DNA from: Streptomyces sp. WM4235
GTDB taxonomy: Bacteria; Actinomycetota; Actinomycetes; Streptomycetales; Streptomycetaceae
Assembly: GCF_001279725.1 (NCBI RefSeq)
Contig: NZ_LGDE01000477.1
Coordinates: 1 to 18,631, forward strand
Length of the DNA stretch: 18,631 nucleotides
Direction of reading: 5' to 3'
The position numbers were made by a program, and so were the translations under genes. The first letter of the stretch is position 1. Every line of letters starts with the position of its first letter. Shown here piece by piece: positions 13,025 through 18,631 of the stretch. The notes beneath the pieces are model-generated. The model was not told the origin of the DNA, did no database searches, and saw only the letters and a list, made by a program, of their open reading frames with translations.

Positions 13025-13402
13025 TCAGGCAACGGTGGGTGCGGAGAGTCCTCGCTGTGAGCGTTCGGTCTTCCTTCCCACCTGCCTGGGCTCGATCGTG
13101 CGCGGGTCGACGGCCTCGCCCGGAGCGCCTTCCCGATAGAGACCCTCGGGCTCGGCGTCCCGGTCGTGCGGCAGGAGGTAGAACACACGCCGCTTCTGCA
13201 GGCCGCTGTCCGGGTCGGCTTCCGCCGTCTCGCCGAGTTCGGTGAAACCGATCATGCGTCCGTCACGGTGGTAGCGCGGCTTTCCCCGACGGCGGGGGGT
13301 CTTGTCCAGGGCCTGTCGGACGTAGTCGAGCTCTTCAGGGTCCTCCAGCCACACCACGTTGACCTCGTGGGCGAGATCGCTGGCTGTCAGTAGCGAGCTC
13401 AT
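13025..13402 (-). CDS. Hypothetical protein at the end of the replication operon
   Basis: This protein of 125 residues starts at ATG 13402 with GGAAGGA about nine bases upstream. It is highly charged and has no membrane segment. The first half contains LLTASDLAHEVNVVWLEDP, EELDYVRQALDKTPRR, then a small strand-rich part (YHRDGRMIGFTELGE) and KRRVFYLLPHDRD. The C-terminus is basic and probably disordered. The ATG overlaps the stop of the tiny frame before it (ATGA), and the gene is in line with the helicase and primase genes, so a role in replication or its control is inferred from position. The family is not recognised. Confidence 0.72.
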   Translation of the reverse strand: MSSLLTASDLAHEVNVVWLEDPEELDYVRQALDKTPRRRGKPRYHRDGRMIGFTELGETAEADPDSGLQKRRVFYLLPHDRDAEPEGLYREGAPGEAVDPRTIEPRQVGRKTERSQRGLSAPTVA

Positions 13403-13539
13403 GGCCTGAGTCCTTCCTCGTTCACGTCGGCCCTCCGGGCCCCTGGTCTCTCCGCGCCGCTCGCGGCGCCGATGCCGATATGCGACAGGACCGCGAGGGT
13501 CTCCGTCGGTGGGTGGGTGTGTTCATCGTCCTTGTCCAT
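13399..13539 (-). CDS. Possible 46-residue protein between helicase and the last operon gene
   Basis: From ATG 13539 the frame gives MDKDDEHTHPPTETLAVLSH and ends ADVNEEGLRP, with its TGA overlapping the next ATG as ATGA (13402-13399). Such overlap is typical of real coupled genes in this operon. There is no good ribosome binding site. The frame is the same as that of the helicase gene, beginning after its TGA (13584-13582), so it may instead be a readthrough extension or a former C-terminus. It was too short for standard gene calls. No function can be stated. Confidence 0.4.
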   Translation of the reverse strand: MDKDDEHTHPPTETLAVLSHIGIGAASGAERPGARRADVNEEGLRP

Positions 13540-13581
13540 CGTAGGGGTGCCCGTCCCGAGGCGGCGGCACACGTCGGCCAG

Positions 13582-15156
13582 TCACGTCGTGCTTGCCCTG
13601 ATCGCGTCACGCGGAACCTGCTCCTCGTCGGCCAGGAGGGCGAGCCCCGGGTAGAACTTCTGACCGTTCGAACGGAGCATCTCGTTGGGCGAGGCGACGC
13701 CCGCCTCGGCTCGGATGCGTGTCGCGAACGCCCGCGTGGTGGCGGGGCGCAGGCCCTCCCCATCAAGGCACCAGGCACTGTAGGCGCGGTAGAGGGCTCC
13801 CTGCTCCACCTTGAGGTCACGGGGCTCGGCGAGGTGCGCGCCGGTGGTGCAGCACTCCAGGAGGAACCGCCCGATGTGGTCCTCGGTCGTGGCGTAGGCC
13901 TGGGTGGCCGCGCGCACGACGTTGGGGCCGGTCAGGGGCGGTTTGCCGGCGAGGTAGGCCTTGGCCCCCTGGATCATCCAGTGGAGGATCCCCGGTCCCT
14001 CCTCCTGCACGAGCGCCTCCGCCAGGTTGTCGATCTTCCGATGGTCGGGAACGACCTTCTCGAAGGGGATGAGCCGGATCCGGCGCCAGAAGGCATGGCC
14101 TCCGGTGCCCACCTCCGGGCGGTGGTTGCCCAGGAGCCACAGCTTGTGGGTGGGCTCGAAGCTGAAGAAGTCCTGCCGCATGCGGCGGGCCTTGAGGCGA
14201 TCCCCACCGGTGAGGAGTTTGACACGCGCCTCGTCGAACTTGTCGTGCGGCTTGAGTTCACTGCACACGAACAGCCGCCGCCCGTGGAGTTCGGTCAGCT
14301 CGGTGGAGTGCTCGTTGAACTTGCCGCGTTCCATCAGGAAGCCGGGCGGCGCCACGTCCGCGTAGTCGCCGAGGATCTTGATGACGACGTCGAGCAGGGC
14401 CGACTTGCCGTTCGCACCGACTCCGTAGAGGAAGGGCAGCACCTGCCCGCCGACGTCACCGGTGATGGAGTAGCCGAGCAGGAGATGAAGGAAGTGGATC
14501 ATCTCCTTGCCCTTGTCGTCGTCGCCGAAGGTCTGCTTGAGGAAGGTGTGGAACCGGGGCGTGGGCATGGCCTCGGGCGCCAGGTGGGTGGCGCGGGAGT
14601 GCAGGTCGCGGGTCGGGTTGGGCTTGTGCAGGTCGCCGGTACGAAGGTCCACGACGCCGGCGGGCGTGCACAGCGCGTACTTGTCGCCGTCCAGGGTGTC
14701 CGGGTCCAGGGCGAGTTCGGGCGAGGCCTTGGCCTGCGTGAGCATGGCCTTCACACCCGAGGTCGACATGGTGCGCTTGCGGTGCTGGGCCAGTTCCCGA
14801 TCGGTGAACACGCCGCGGGGGTCGTGCGCGGGCAGGTCCTCCGCCATGTCCCCGGCCGCCCAGATCGCGGCCTTCTCGCCGCCGGTGCGCTTCCACCGGT
14901 ACTCGTCCCAGACGTACCAACCCAGGCCTTCGACGTGCCGGAAACGGTTGTGGTGGAGGTAGGCGAAGAGTTTGGCGTTGCCGCGGTCGGTGAGGTTGTG
15001 CAGGAGACCCGCTTGGATGAAGTCGGCGCCCGCGCCGGGAGCTCCGCTCTGCTGAGCGGGCAGGCGTCGGCCCGGCGTGGCGGTGTCCGTGGTGAACGCG
15101 GCGAGCTGTTCCGCCGCTGCCTGGGCGTTGAACCCCGTGCTTCCAGCGCTGCTCAT
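13582..15156 (-). CDS. Phage/plasmid P4-type primase C-terminal helicase (D5-like, SF3)
   Basis: This protein of 524 residues starts at ATG 15156, overlapping the TGA of the primase-polymerase gene. The D5_N-like domain covers about 55-230 (GNAKLFAYLHHNRFRHV, GWYVWDEYRWKR, ALCTPAGVVDLRTG). The SF3 AAA+ core follows: Walker A GVGANGKS (245-252), Walker B-like RRLFVCSE (293-300), a conserved LLTGGDRLKAR (314-324), motif C WLLGNHRP (340-347) and the arginine-finger region WRRIRLIPF (357-365). The C-terminal 130 residues contain a winged-helix-like segment (LKVEQGALYRAYSAWC). SF3 helicases unwind plasmid or phage origins. Paired with a primase-polymerase, this makes a complete replication-initiation set. 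The usual primase N-domain is absent because it is supplied by the upstream gene. Confidence 0.94.
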   Translation of the reverse strand: MSSAGSTGFNAQAAAEQLAAFTTDTATPGRRLPAQQSGAPGAGADFIQAGLLHNLTDRGNAKLFAYLHHNRFRHVEGLGWYVWDEYRWKRTGGEKAAIWAAGDMAEDLPAHDPRGVFTDRELAQHRKRTMSTSGVKAMLTQAKASPELALDPDTLDGDKYALCTPAGVVDLRTGDLHKPNPTRDLHSRATHLAPEAMPTPRFHTFLKQTFGDDDKGKEMIHFLHLLLGYSITGDVGGQVLPFLYGVGANGKSALLDVVIKILGDYADVAPPGFLMERGKFNEHSTELTELHGRRLFVCSELKPHDKFDEARVKLLTGGDRLKARRMRQDFFSFEPTHKLWLLGNHRPEVGTGGHAFWRRIRLIPFEKVVPDHRKIDNLAEALVQEEGPGILHWMIQGAKAYLAGKPPLTGPNVVRAATQAYATTEDHIGRFLLECCTTGAHLAEPRDLKVEQGALYRAYSAWCLDGEGLRPATTRAFATRIRAEAGVASPNEMLRSNGQKFYPGLALLADEEQVPRDAIRASTT

Positions 15157-16238
15157 GGACGTCCCTTGGGGTGGATCGGTCGATCGCTTCCGGCGCGCAG
15201 CCCTGTTTCGACGATGAGTGCGATGCGGCGTGGCTGGTGGGGCCGGGCGTGCTCCGCGGCTTCGAGGAGCGAGCGTCGGGCCTCCGCCTCGGTGAGGTGC
15301 CCGGCCGCCGCCAGTCCTCCGGCGGTGAACGCGGCCCGGTTGAGTTTCTCGCTGAAGGCCGTTCCCTCACGGCTCGCTCCGCAGGAGCGGACCTCGTCGA
15401 GGAGGGAGGCCAGCACGCGCTGTCCGTCCTGTCGGTGACCGCGGGAGGCTGTGGCCTTCGCCCGGGACACGGGGGGCTTCTGCGGAACGGGTGGAGCCTC
15501 CACGCAGTGACCGGTTCGGACGAGTTCGGCGGTGAGCCACAGCGGCAGGGCCGCCGGCACGCGGGCTCCGGGCAGCGGTTCGTAGACTCCGGCGGTGGTA
15601 CGCGTCGAGGGGGCGACGATGTAGCCGCCGACGGCGCGGACGTCGACCTGCCAGGCGAGCGCCACCCTGGAACTCGATCCGCTGGAGCAGCGGAAGCGGG
15701 GGCCGTCCTGGGCTGCCCGGTACCAGATGTGCATCCCTCCGGAGGGCGTACGGACACGCAACGTCGACGTGTCCTCACAGGGGTTGGGCGCGGACCTGTA
15801 CGCGGCCAGGAGCGCCAGGGTGTCGTATCCGCTCTCCAGCCCGGTCAGGTCGACACGGTCGTCGATGGGGATGCCCGGCAGCAGTCTCCCTCGGTCCGGG
15901 ATCGTCGCCCCGTGGGCGTCGACGTCGACGACGACCAGCCCCGCGGGTCCACAGGAGACTCCGATGCCGGGTTCCGGGTCGGTCTCCCACCACCGGCGCA
16001 CCGTGTCGGGGTCCGTGGTCGCCGCGTGGAAACCGTGGCACCAACCTCCCCGGGAGCGGCAGGGGCAGTCCTGAGGCGCGTGTCGGGCTGTTCGGCAGTC
16101 CGGGCAGTTGGGGGCCGGTGTCTTGGTCCCCGGGGCCAGAGGGTGCACCGGGTAGCCCCTCAGGGCCATCCACAGCGCCACGTCCAGTGCTGTCCCGCCG
16201 CGCACCTCTTGTGGCGGGTTCTCGGAATGGACGGGCAC
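15153..16238 (-). CDS. Bifunctional primase/polymerase (prim-pol), left copy
   Basis: This protein of 361 residues starts at GTG 16238, chosen because AAGGAAG lies just upstream and because farther upstream the open frame runs through repeats. It has the prim-pol N-terminal fold: ALDVALWMALRGYPVHPLAPG, a Cys-rich insert (NCPDCR, CPCRSRGGWC), GIGVSCGPAGLVVVDVD with the catalytic DVD at about 105-107, TPSGGMHIWYR with the catalytic His near 170, and QVDVRAVGGYIVAP. The C-terminal part (GTAFSEKLNRAAFTAGG, LTEAEARRSLLEAA) is a helical bundle typical of these proteins. It should prime and extend DNA at the plasmid origin with the coupled SF3 helicase. It is clearly paralogous to the gene starting at 17958, which faces the opposite way. 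The region upstream is dense in AGGGACTGA repeats. Confidence 0.92.
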   Translation of the reverse strand: MPVHSENPPQEVRGGTALDVALWMALRGYPVHPLAPGTKTPAPNCPDCRTARHAPQDCPCRSRGGWCHGFHAATTDPDTVRRWWETDPEPGIGVSCGPAGLVVVDVDAHGATIPDRGRLLPGIPIDDRVDLTGLESGYDTLALLAAYRSAPNPCEDTSTLRVRTPSGGMHIWYRAAQDGPRFRCSSGSSSRVALAWQVDVRAVGGYIVAPSTRTTAGVYEPLPGARVPAALPLWLTAELVRTGHCVEAPPVPQKPPVSRAKATASRGHRQDGQRVLASLLDEVRSCGASREGTAFSEKLNRAAFTAGGLAAAGHLTEAEARRSLLEAAEHARPHQPRRIALIVETGLRAGSDRPIHPKGRP

Positions 16239-16319
16239 TGGCTCTTCCTTGACGCGATGTGAGGAACGGTTGCTGCTGTCCCCGTGCCGGTCCCTGAAGT
16301 GCGTTCTCACCTGCAGTTC

Positions 16320-16337
16320 AGGGACCAGAGGGACTGA
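16320..16337 (+). repeat. AGGGACYRN doublet nearest the left prim-pol
   Basis: AGGGACCAG (16320-16328) and AGGGACTGA (16329-16337) in tandem lie about 80 bases upstream of the prim-pol start. Confidence 0.85.
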
Positions 16338-16359
16338 AGATTCACTATCGCGGAGGTTA

Positions 16360-16374
16360 CCCCAGAGTCTGGGG
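16360..16374. promoter_or_regulatory. Perfect palindrome in the left prim-pol leader
   Basis: CCCCAGA-G-TCTGGGG is a 7-bp-arm palindrome between two iteron doublets, about 120 bases upstream of the prim-pol start. It may be an operator or a small hairpin. Confidence 0.5.
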
Positions 16375-16408
16375 AGACTCAGGTTGATTTTGCCGCTGTA
16401 TTGAGAGT

Positions 16409-16426
16409 TCAGTCCCTTCAGTCCCT
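16409..16426 (-). repeat. Inverted-orientation iteron doublet
   Basis: TCAGTCCCT occurs twice in tandem (16409-16417, 16418-16426), facing the doublet at 16320-16337 across about 70 bases. Confidence 0.9.
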
Positions 16427-16658
16427 CGGTACCTGGAGTTTTAGGCAGGTTCGTCCTGAAAAAATCCTGCTCCGAAGCTGAGCGACTCCCGGGCGTGTCG
16501 CAGGTGTTCGCCGAGGGGTTCGGGCTCACGGCTCGTTCCATCCTCCAGTCAAGCTCCGGTGGGGCCTCGTCCGTCAGTCCCTCCCGGCTCAGCCGGTTCC
16601 GCCGTGTCCTCCCGAGCGGATCGAGTCGGCGTCAGGTACTGAAGCGCTTCGACTCCGG

Positions 16659-16850
16659 TTCAGTCCCTACCTGTTCAGTCCCTGGGAAAAGTCGCAGGTC
16701 AGAGAGGTTGGGATCTGCTCGAAGGGACTGAAGGGACTCAAAGTTGGTACTTCCACTTCTCATGCGTGTGTGTGTATGCGCAGGCGTAAGAAAGCGGTTC
16801 CCGTATTCCTGGGTGGCTCATAACTGCGAAATTGAGTCCCTCCAGTCCCT
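16659..16850 (+). repeat. Origin-type module 1 (G-type iterons)
   Basis: In order: TTCAGTCCCT at 16659-16668 and 16674-16683; GCAGGTCAGAG at 16694-16704; AGGGACTGAAGGGACTCA at 16723-16740; the alternating tract GCGTGTGTGTGTATGCGC at 16764-16781; and the opposing doublet TGAGTCCCTCCAGTCCCT at 16833-16850. The layout is repeated with C-type iterons at 17577-17731. Confidence 0.88.
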
Positions 16851-16904
16851 GAACGATGAGGGTGAGGCCGCTGACCAGCAGGTTTATGCAGTGACTGAAG
16901 CAAC

Positions 16905-16922
16905 AGGGACCGAAGGGATCCA
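16905..16922 (+). repeat. Degenerate iteron doublet
   Basis: AGGGACCGA (16905-16913) and AGGGATCCA (16914-16922) are tandem but diverged 9-mers. Confidence 0.6.
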
Positions 16923-17411
16923 ACCGGCGTTCAGTACCTGTTCGGGGGGAGCGGGTACCGAGGGAGGGGGTGCGCTCCCCGGATCCCTCCCGGGGGCTCC
17001 CCCAGGCCCTCCGCCGGACCGTCCGTCAGACCCTGAGCACACCCGGCTCCTCGGCGCTCGGACCCCACCAGGGATCCAGAGCCCTGGAAGGCCCCTCTGA
17101 GCCCCCGCCGACATCCGACCGGCCGAGGAGCCCACAAGCGCGCCCAAGGGCCCCGAGGAGCCCACAGGGCGCTTCAGGGGTCCTTCGAGGGGGGACTGAC
17201 CGACGGTCACAAGTCCCGGGCAACCTGAAACAGGGGCGTCCCGATGAGCACGGCCGGCGGAGTCCTCACGCCGGACCTGGCTCCTGGCGGGTTCCCGCGT
17301 CCAGGACAGGGCCGGGTGCGCCCGAGGGACGTAGGGACTGTCCGCGCGCCTCCGAGGCCGAGTCCATTCCCTGGGCGCGTTCGGTCCCTGGGCAGTACAG
17401 CCTTCAACGAC

Positions 17412-17470
17412 GCAGGTCAGAGCGTTCCCCCTGGGAGGAAATGAGGGACCGGAGGGACTGAAGGGACTGG
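17412..17470 (+). repeat. Origin-type module 2 (G-type iterons, triplet)
   Basis: GCAGGTCAGAG (17412-17422) is followed by three tandem 9-mers AGGGACCGG, AGGGACTGA and AGGGACTGG (17444-17470). Spacing from the box to the first 9-mer is about 21 bases, close to the other modules. It is the last G-type set before the switch to C-type repeats. Confidence 0.88.
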
Positions 17471-17576
17471 AATGTCAAATTCCGTTCACCTGCCGTTCCA
17501 TGACGGTCCGATCGAAGCCCCGGACCGCAGGATCGCCCCGGAGTCGGCCTCCCCACGGGCAGCGACCCGGGGAAAG

Positions 17577-17731
17577 TTCAGTCGCTGGCTTCAGTCGCTC
17601 CAGAAAGCCGCAGGTCAGAGCACCTTCACTCACCCAATCAGCGACTGAAGCGACTCAACTTCAGGTATATGAGGACATTCGTGTGTGCGCGTGTGCGTCA
17701 TATATAGGGGGCTTCAGTCGCTTCAGTCGCT
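17577..17731 (+). repeat. Origin-type module 3 (C-type iterons)
   Basis: In order: TTCAGTCGCT at 17577-17586 and 17590-17599; GCAGGTCAGAG at 17610-17620; AGCGACTGAAGCGACTCA at 17640-17657; an alternating purine-pyrimidine tract from CGTGTGTGCGCGTGTGCG at 17680 running into TATATA at 17701-17706; and the opposing doublet TTCAGTCGC/TTCAGTCGCT at 17713-17731. Confidence 0.9.
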
Positions 17732-17772
17732 GTTGGTGCTGCTCCAGGCCTGTGACCTGGGACTCTTCTGAG

Positions 17773-17826
17773 AGCGACTCAAGCGACTGAAACCGTTGGG
17801 TCGCTCCGTCCTTCGCTTCAGTCGCT
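17773..17826 (+). repeat. C-type iteron doublet and single inverted unit
   Basis: AGCGACTCA (17773-17781) and AGCGACTGA (17782-17790) are in tandem; an inverted TTCAGTCGCT follows at 17817-17826. Confidence 0.88.
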
Positions 17827-17925
17827 GGCGAGAGGCCCCGTGGTCGTGAAGCGACACGCCGAGCCAGATAGCCGCGACACGCTGCGCCCGCTTCCCCACC
17901 GACTTCGCTAGGCTGTGTTCGTTGT

Positions 17926-17943
17926 TGAGTCGCTTCAGTCGCT
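17926..17943 (-). repeat. C-type iteron doublet at the right prim-pol start
   Basis: TGAGTCGCTTCAGTCGCT ends 14 bases before the ATG at 17958 and touches the ribosome binding site region, so binding here could repress the gene. Single units AGCGACTCA (17985-17993) and TCAGTCGCC (18015-18023) continue into the coding sequence. Confidence 0.88.
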
Positions 17944-17957
17944 GTGAGAGGAAGTGC

Positions 17958-18631
17958 ATGCCCGCTGAGCTGCGGTTTTCTCGCAGCGACTCAGGGCAGC
18001 CCACCCCTGAGCGCTCAGTCGCCGGCCTGAGACTGGCCCGGTGGTGCGCCAGCAATGGCTGGCCCGTCCACCCGCTGGCGCCCGGTCGCAAGACCCCCAC
18101 CGCCAACTGCCGCGACTGCGGCGAACAAGGCCATACCCACACCAACTGTCCCTGCCTGCCGGCCGGTCGCTGGTGTCACGGCTTCCACGCCGCGACCCTG
18201 GACTACTCCCGCATCGAACAGTGGTGGACCACCAACCCGTCTCTGGGCGTCGGCGTCGCCTGCGGCCCGGCGGACATCGTCGTCATCGACATCGACGCCC
18301 ACGAGAGCGAACTCCCCCACCGCGACAGGCTCCTCCCCGGGATTCCCGTCGGTGACGCCGTCGACCTGCGGGGCTTGCGAACGGGCTTTCACTCCCTGGC
18401 CGTGTTGGCGGCGCTCCGAGGCGAGAACTCCCCCGCCGACGACGAGTCGACCCTTCGCGTACAGACGCCCTCGGGCGGCATGCACGTCTGGTACCGGGCC
18501 ACCGACGGACGTCGGTGGCAGTGCTCCACGGGATCCGGCAAGAGGGCCCTCGCCTGGCAGGTCGACATCCGAGCCCACGGCGGGTACATCATCGCGCCCG
18601 GGACCAGCACGTCCGCCGGAACGTACAACCC
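17958..18631 (+). CDS. Bifunctional primase/polymerase (prim-pol), right copy, cut by window edge
   Basis: 224 residues are visible from ATG 17958, with GAGAGGAAG just upstream. It aligns by eye with the left copy over the whole shared part: NGWPVHPLAPGRKTPTANC, the Cys-rich insert (CRDCGEQGH, CPCLPAGRWCHGFHAAT), GVGVACGPADIVVIDID with the catalytic DID at 111-113, LLPGIPVGDAVDLRGL, TPSGGMHVWYR with His176, and QVDIRAHGGYIIAPGT. The catalytic residues are intact, so it should be active. The N-terminal 25 residues differ from the left copy and overlap C-type repeat units. Whether an SF3 helicase follows, as in the left operon, lies outside the window. It is transcribed away from the iteron region. 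Confidence 0.92.
   Translation, partial: MPAELRFSRSDSGQPTPERSVAGLRLARWCASNGWPVHPLAPGRKTPTANCRDCGEQGHTHTNCPCLPAGRWCHGFHAATLDYSRIEQWWTTNPSLGVGVACGPADIVVIDIDAHESELPHRDRLLPGIPVGDAVDLRGLRTGFHSLAVLAALRGENSPADDESTLRVQTPSGGMHVWYRATDGRRWQCSTGSGKRALAWQVDIRAHGGYIIAPGTSTSAGTYN

Larger units (their letters stand above)
16239..17957. other. Gene-free repeat region between divergent prim-pol genes; candidate replication origin(s)
   Basis: These 1,719 bases contain no gene that I believe; open frames here are short, low-complexity or run through repeats. The region holds about two dozen 9-mers in two families, AGGGACTGA on the left (16320-17470) and AGCGACTGA on the right (17577-17943), mostly in tandem doublets in both orientations. 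It also holds three copies of GCAGGTCAGAG (16694, 17412, 17610) and two alternating purine-pyrimidine tracts. From 16925 to 17400 there are no iterons, only GC-rich sequence. Both prim-pol promoters must lie here. Iterons next to replication genes are the standard mark of a plasmid origin. Confidence 0.75.

Noticed and set aside
13480..15438. A 652-codon rightward open frame
   Set aside because: It lies antisense to the SF3 helicase and prim-pol genes, whose motifs are clear. High-GC codon bias keeps the opposite strand open.
16238..16541. Upstream extension of the left prim-pol to ATG 16541
   Set aside because: The extra 101 residues are encoded by iteron DNA, have no matching segment in the right copy, and GTG 16238 has a good ribosome binding site.
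16495..17461. Several open frames of 60-160 codons in the repeat region
   Set aside because: They run through iterons and Pro/Arg/Ser-rich sequence, lack ribosome binding sites and resemble no protein.
1..18631. tRNA or rRNA genes, and tRNA-linked attachment sites
   Set aside because: No cloverleaf or conserved TTCGA-type T-loop context was found by eye on either strand. Integration at a tRNA cannot be supported from this window.

Overview
The window looks like Streptomyces DNA. It has very high GC with strong third-position GC bias in the genes, a SARP activator, two ArpA/ScbR-type gamma-butyrolactone (GBL) receptor homologues, rare TTA codons, and ATGA-overlapped operons. A ParA/ParB pair next to primase-polymerase and SF3-helicase genes with iteron-like repeats points to a plasmid, or a plasmid-derived or integrative element. 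Circular versus linear form cannot be decided from this piece.

Layout. (1) 1-1170: the start of a SARP regulator and an ArpA-like TetR regulator, both leftward, with a GBL-receptor-type operator just upstream of the SARP gene. (2) 1468-2719: an SDR oxidoreductase and a small membrane protein. (3) 2922-5745: a four-gene rightward cassette resembling type VII (ESX/WXG100) secreted proteins and accessory proteins; its first gene carries a TTA codon. (4) 5842-6606: a multiply frameshifted remnant of a mycothiol-dependent maleylpyruvate-isomerase-family gene. (5) 6842-8905: a TetR repressor divergent from a flavin monooxygenase, sharing a palindromic operator. (6) 9231-9905: a second GBL receptor homologue whose leader carries an 8-bp tandem repeat, closed by a large hairpin. 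(7) 10085-12868: parA-parB and a doubtful small gene, peppered with arrays of GTTAAC spaced by GGC/GCC. (8) 13025-16238: a leftward, translationally coupled operon of primase-polymerase, SF3 helicase and small genes. (9) 16239-17957: a 1.7-kb gene-free region dense in 9-bp repeats. (10) 17958-end: a second, divergent primase-polymerase gene, cut by the window edge.

The most striking system is the replication region. Two paralogous primase-polymerase genes point away from a shared intergenic region. Repeats on the side of the left gene are almost all AGGGACTGA; those on the side of the right gene are AGCGACTGA, a single-base change applied across the set. Both sides share one layout: inverted repeat units, then GCAGGTCAGAG, then a tandem 9-mer doublet, then an alternating purine-pyrimidine tract. 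This suggests a duplicated origin/initiator unit whose two copies diverged in DNA specificity.

A second repeat system has seven clusters of GTTAAC at 9-bp period, mostly palindromic. Four clusters lie in or just after parB, one of them inside its coding sequence, and three lie farther left. These are the best candidates for the partition centromere or another ParB-family binding site. All functional assignments come from reading motifs and family resemblance by eye; no database search was possible.
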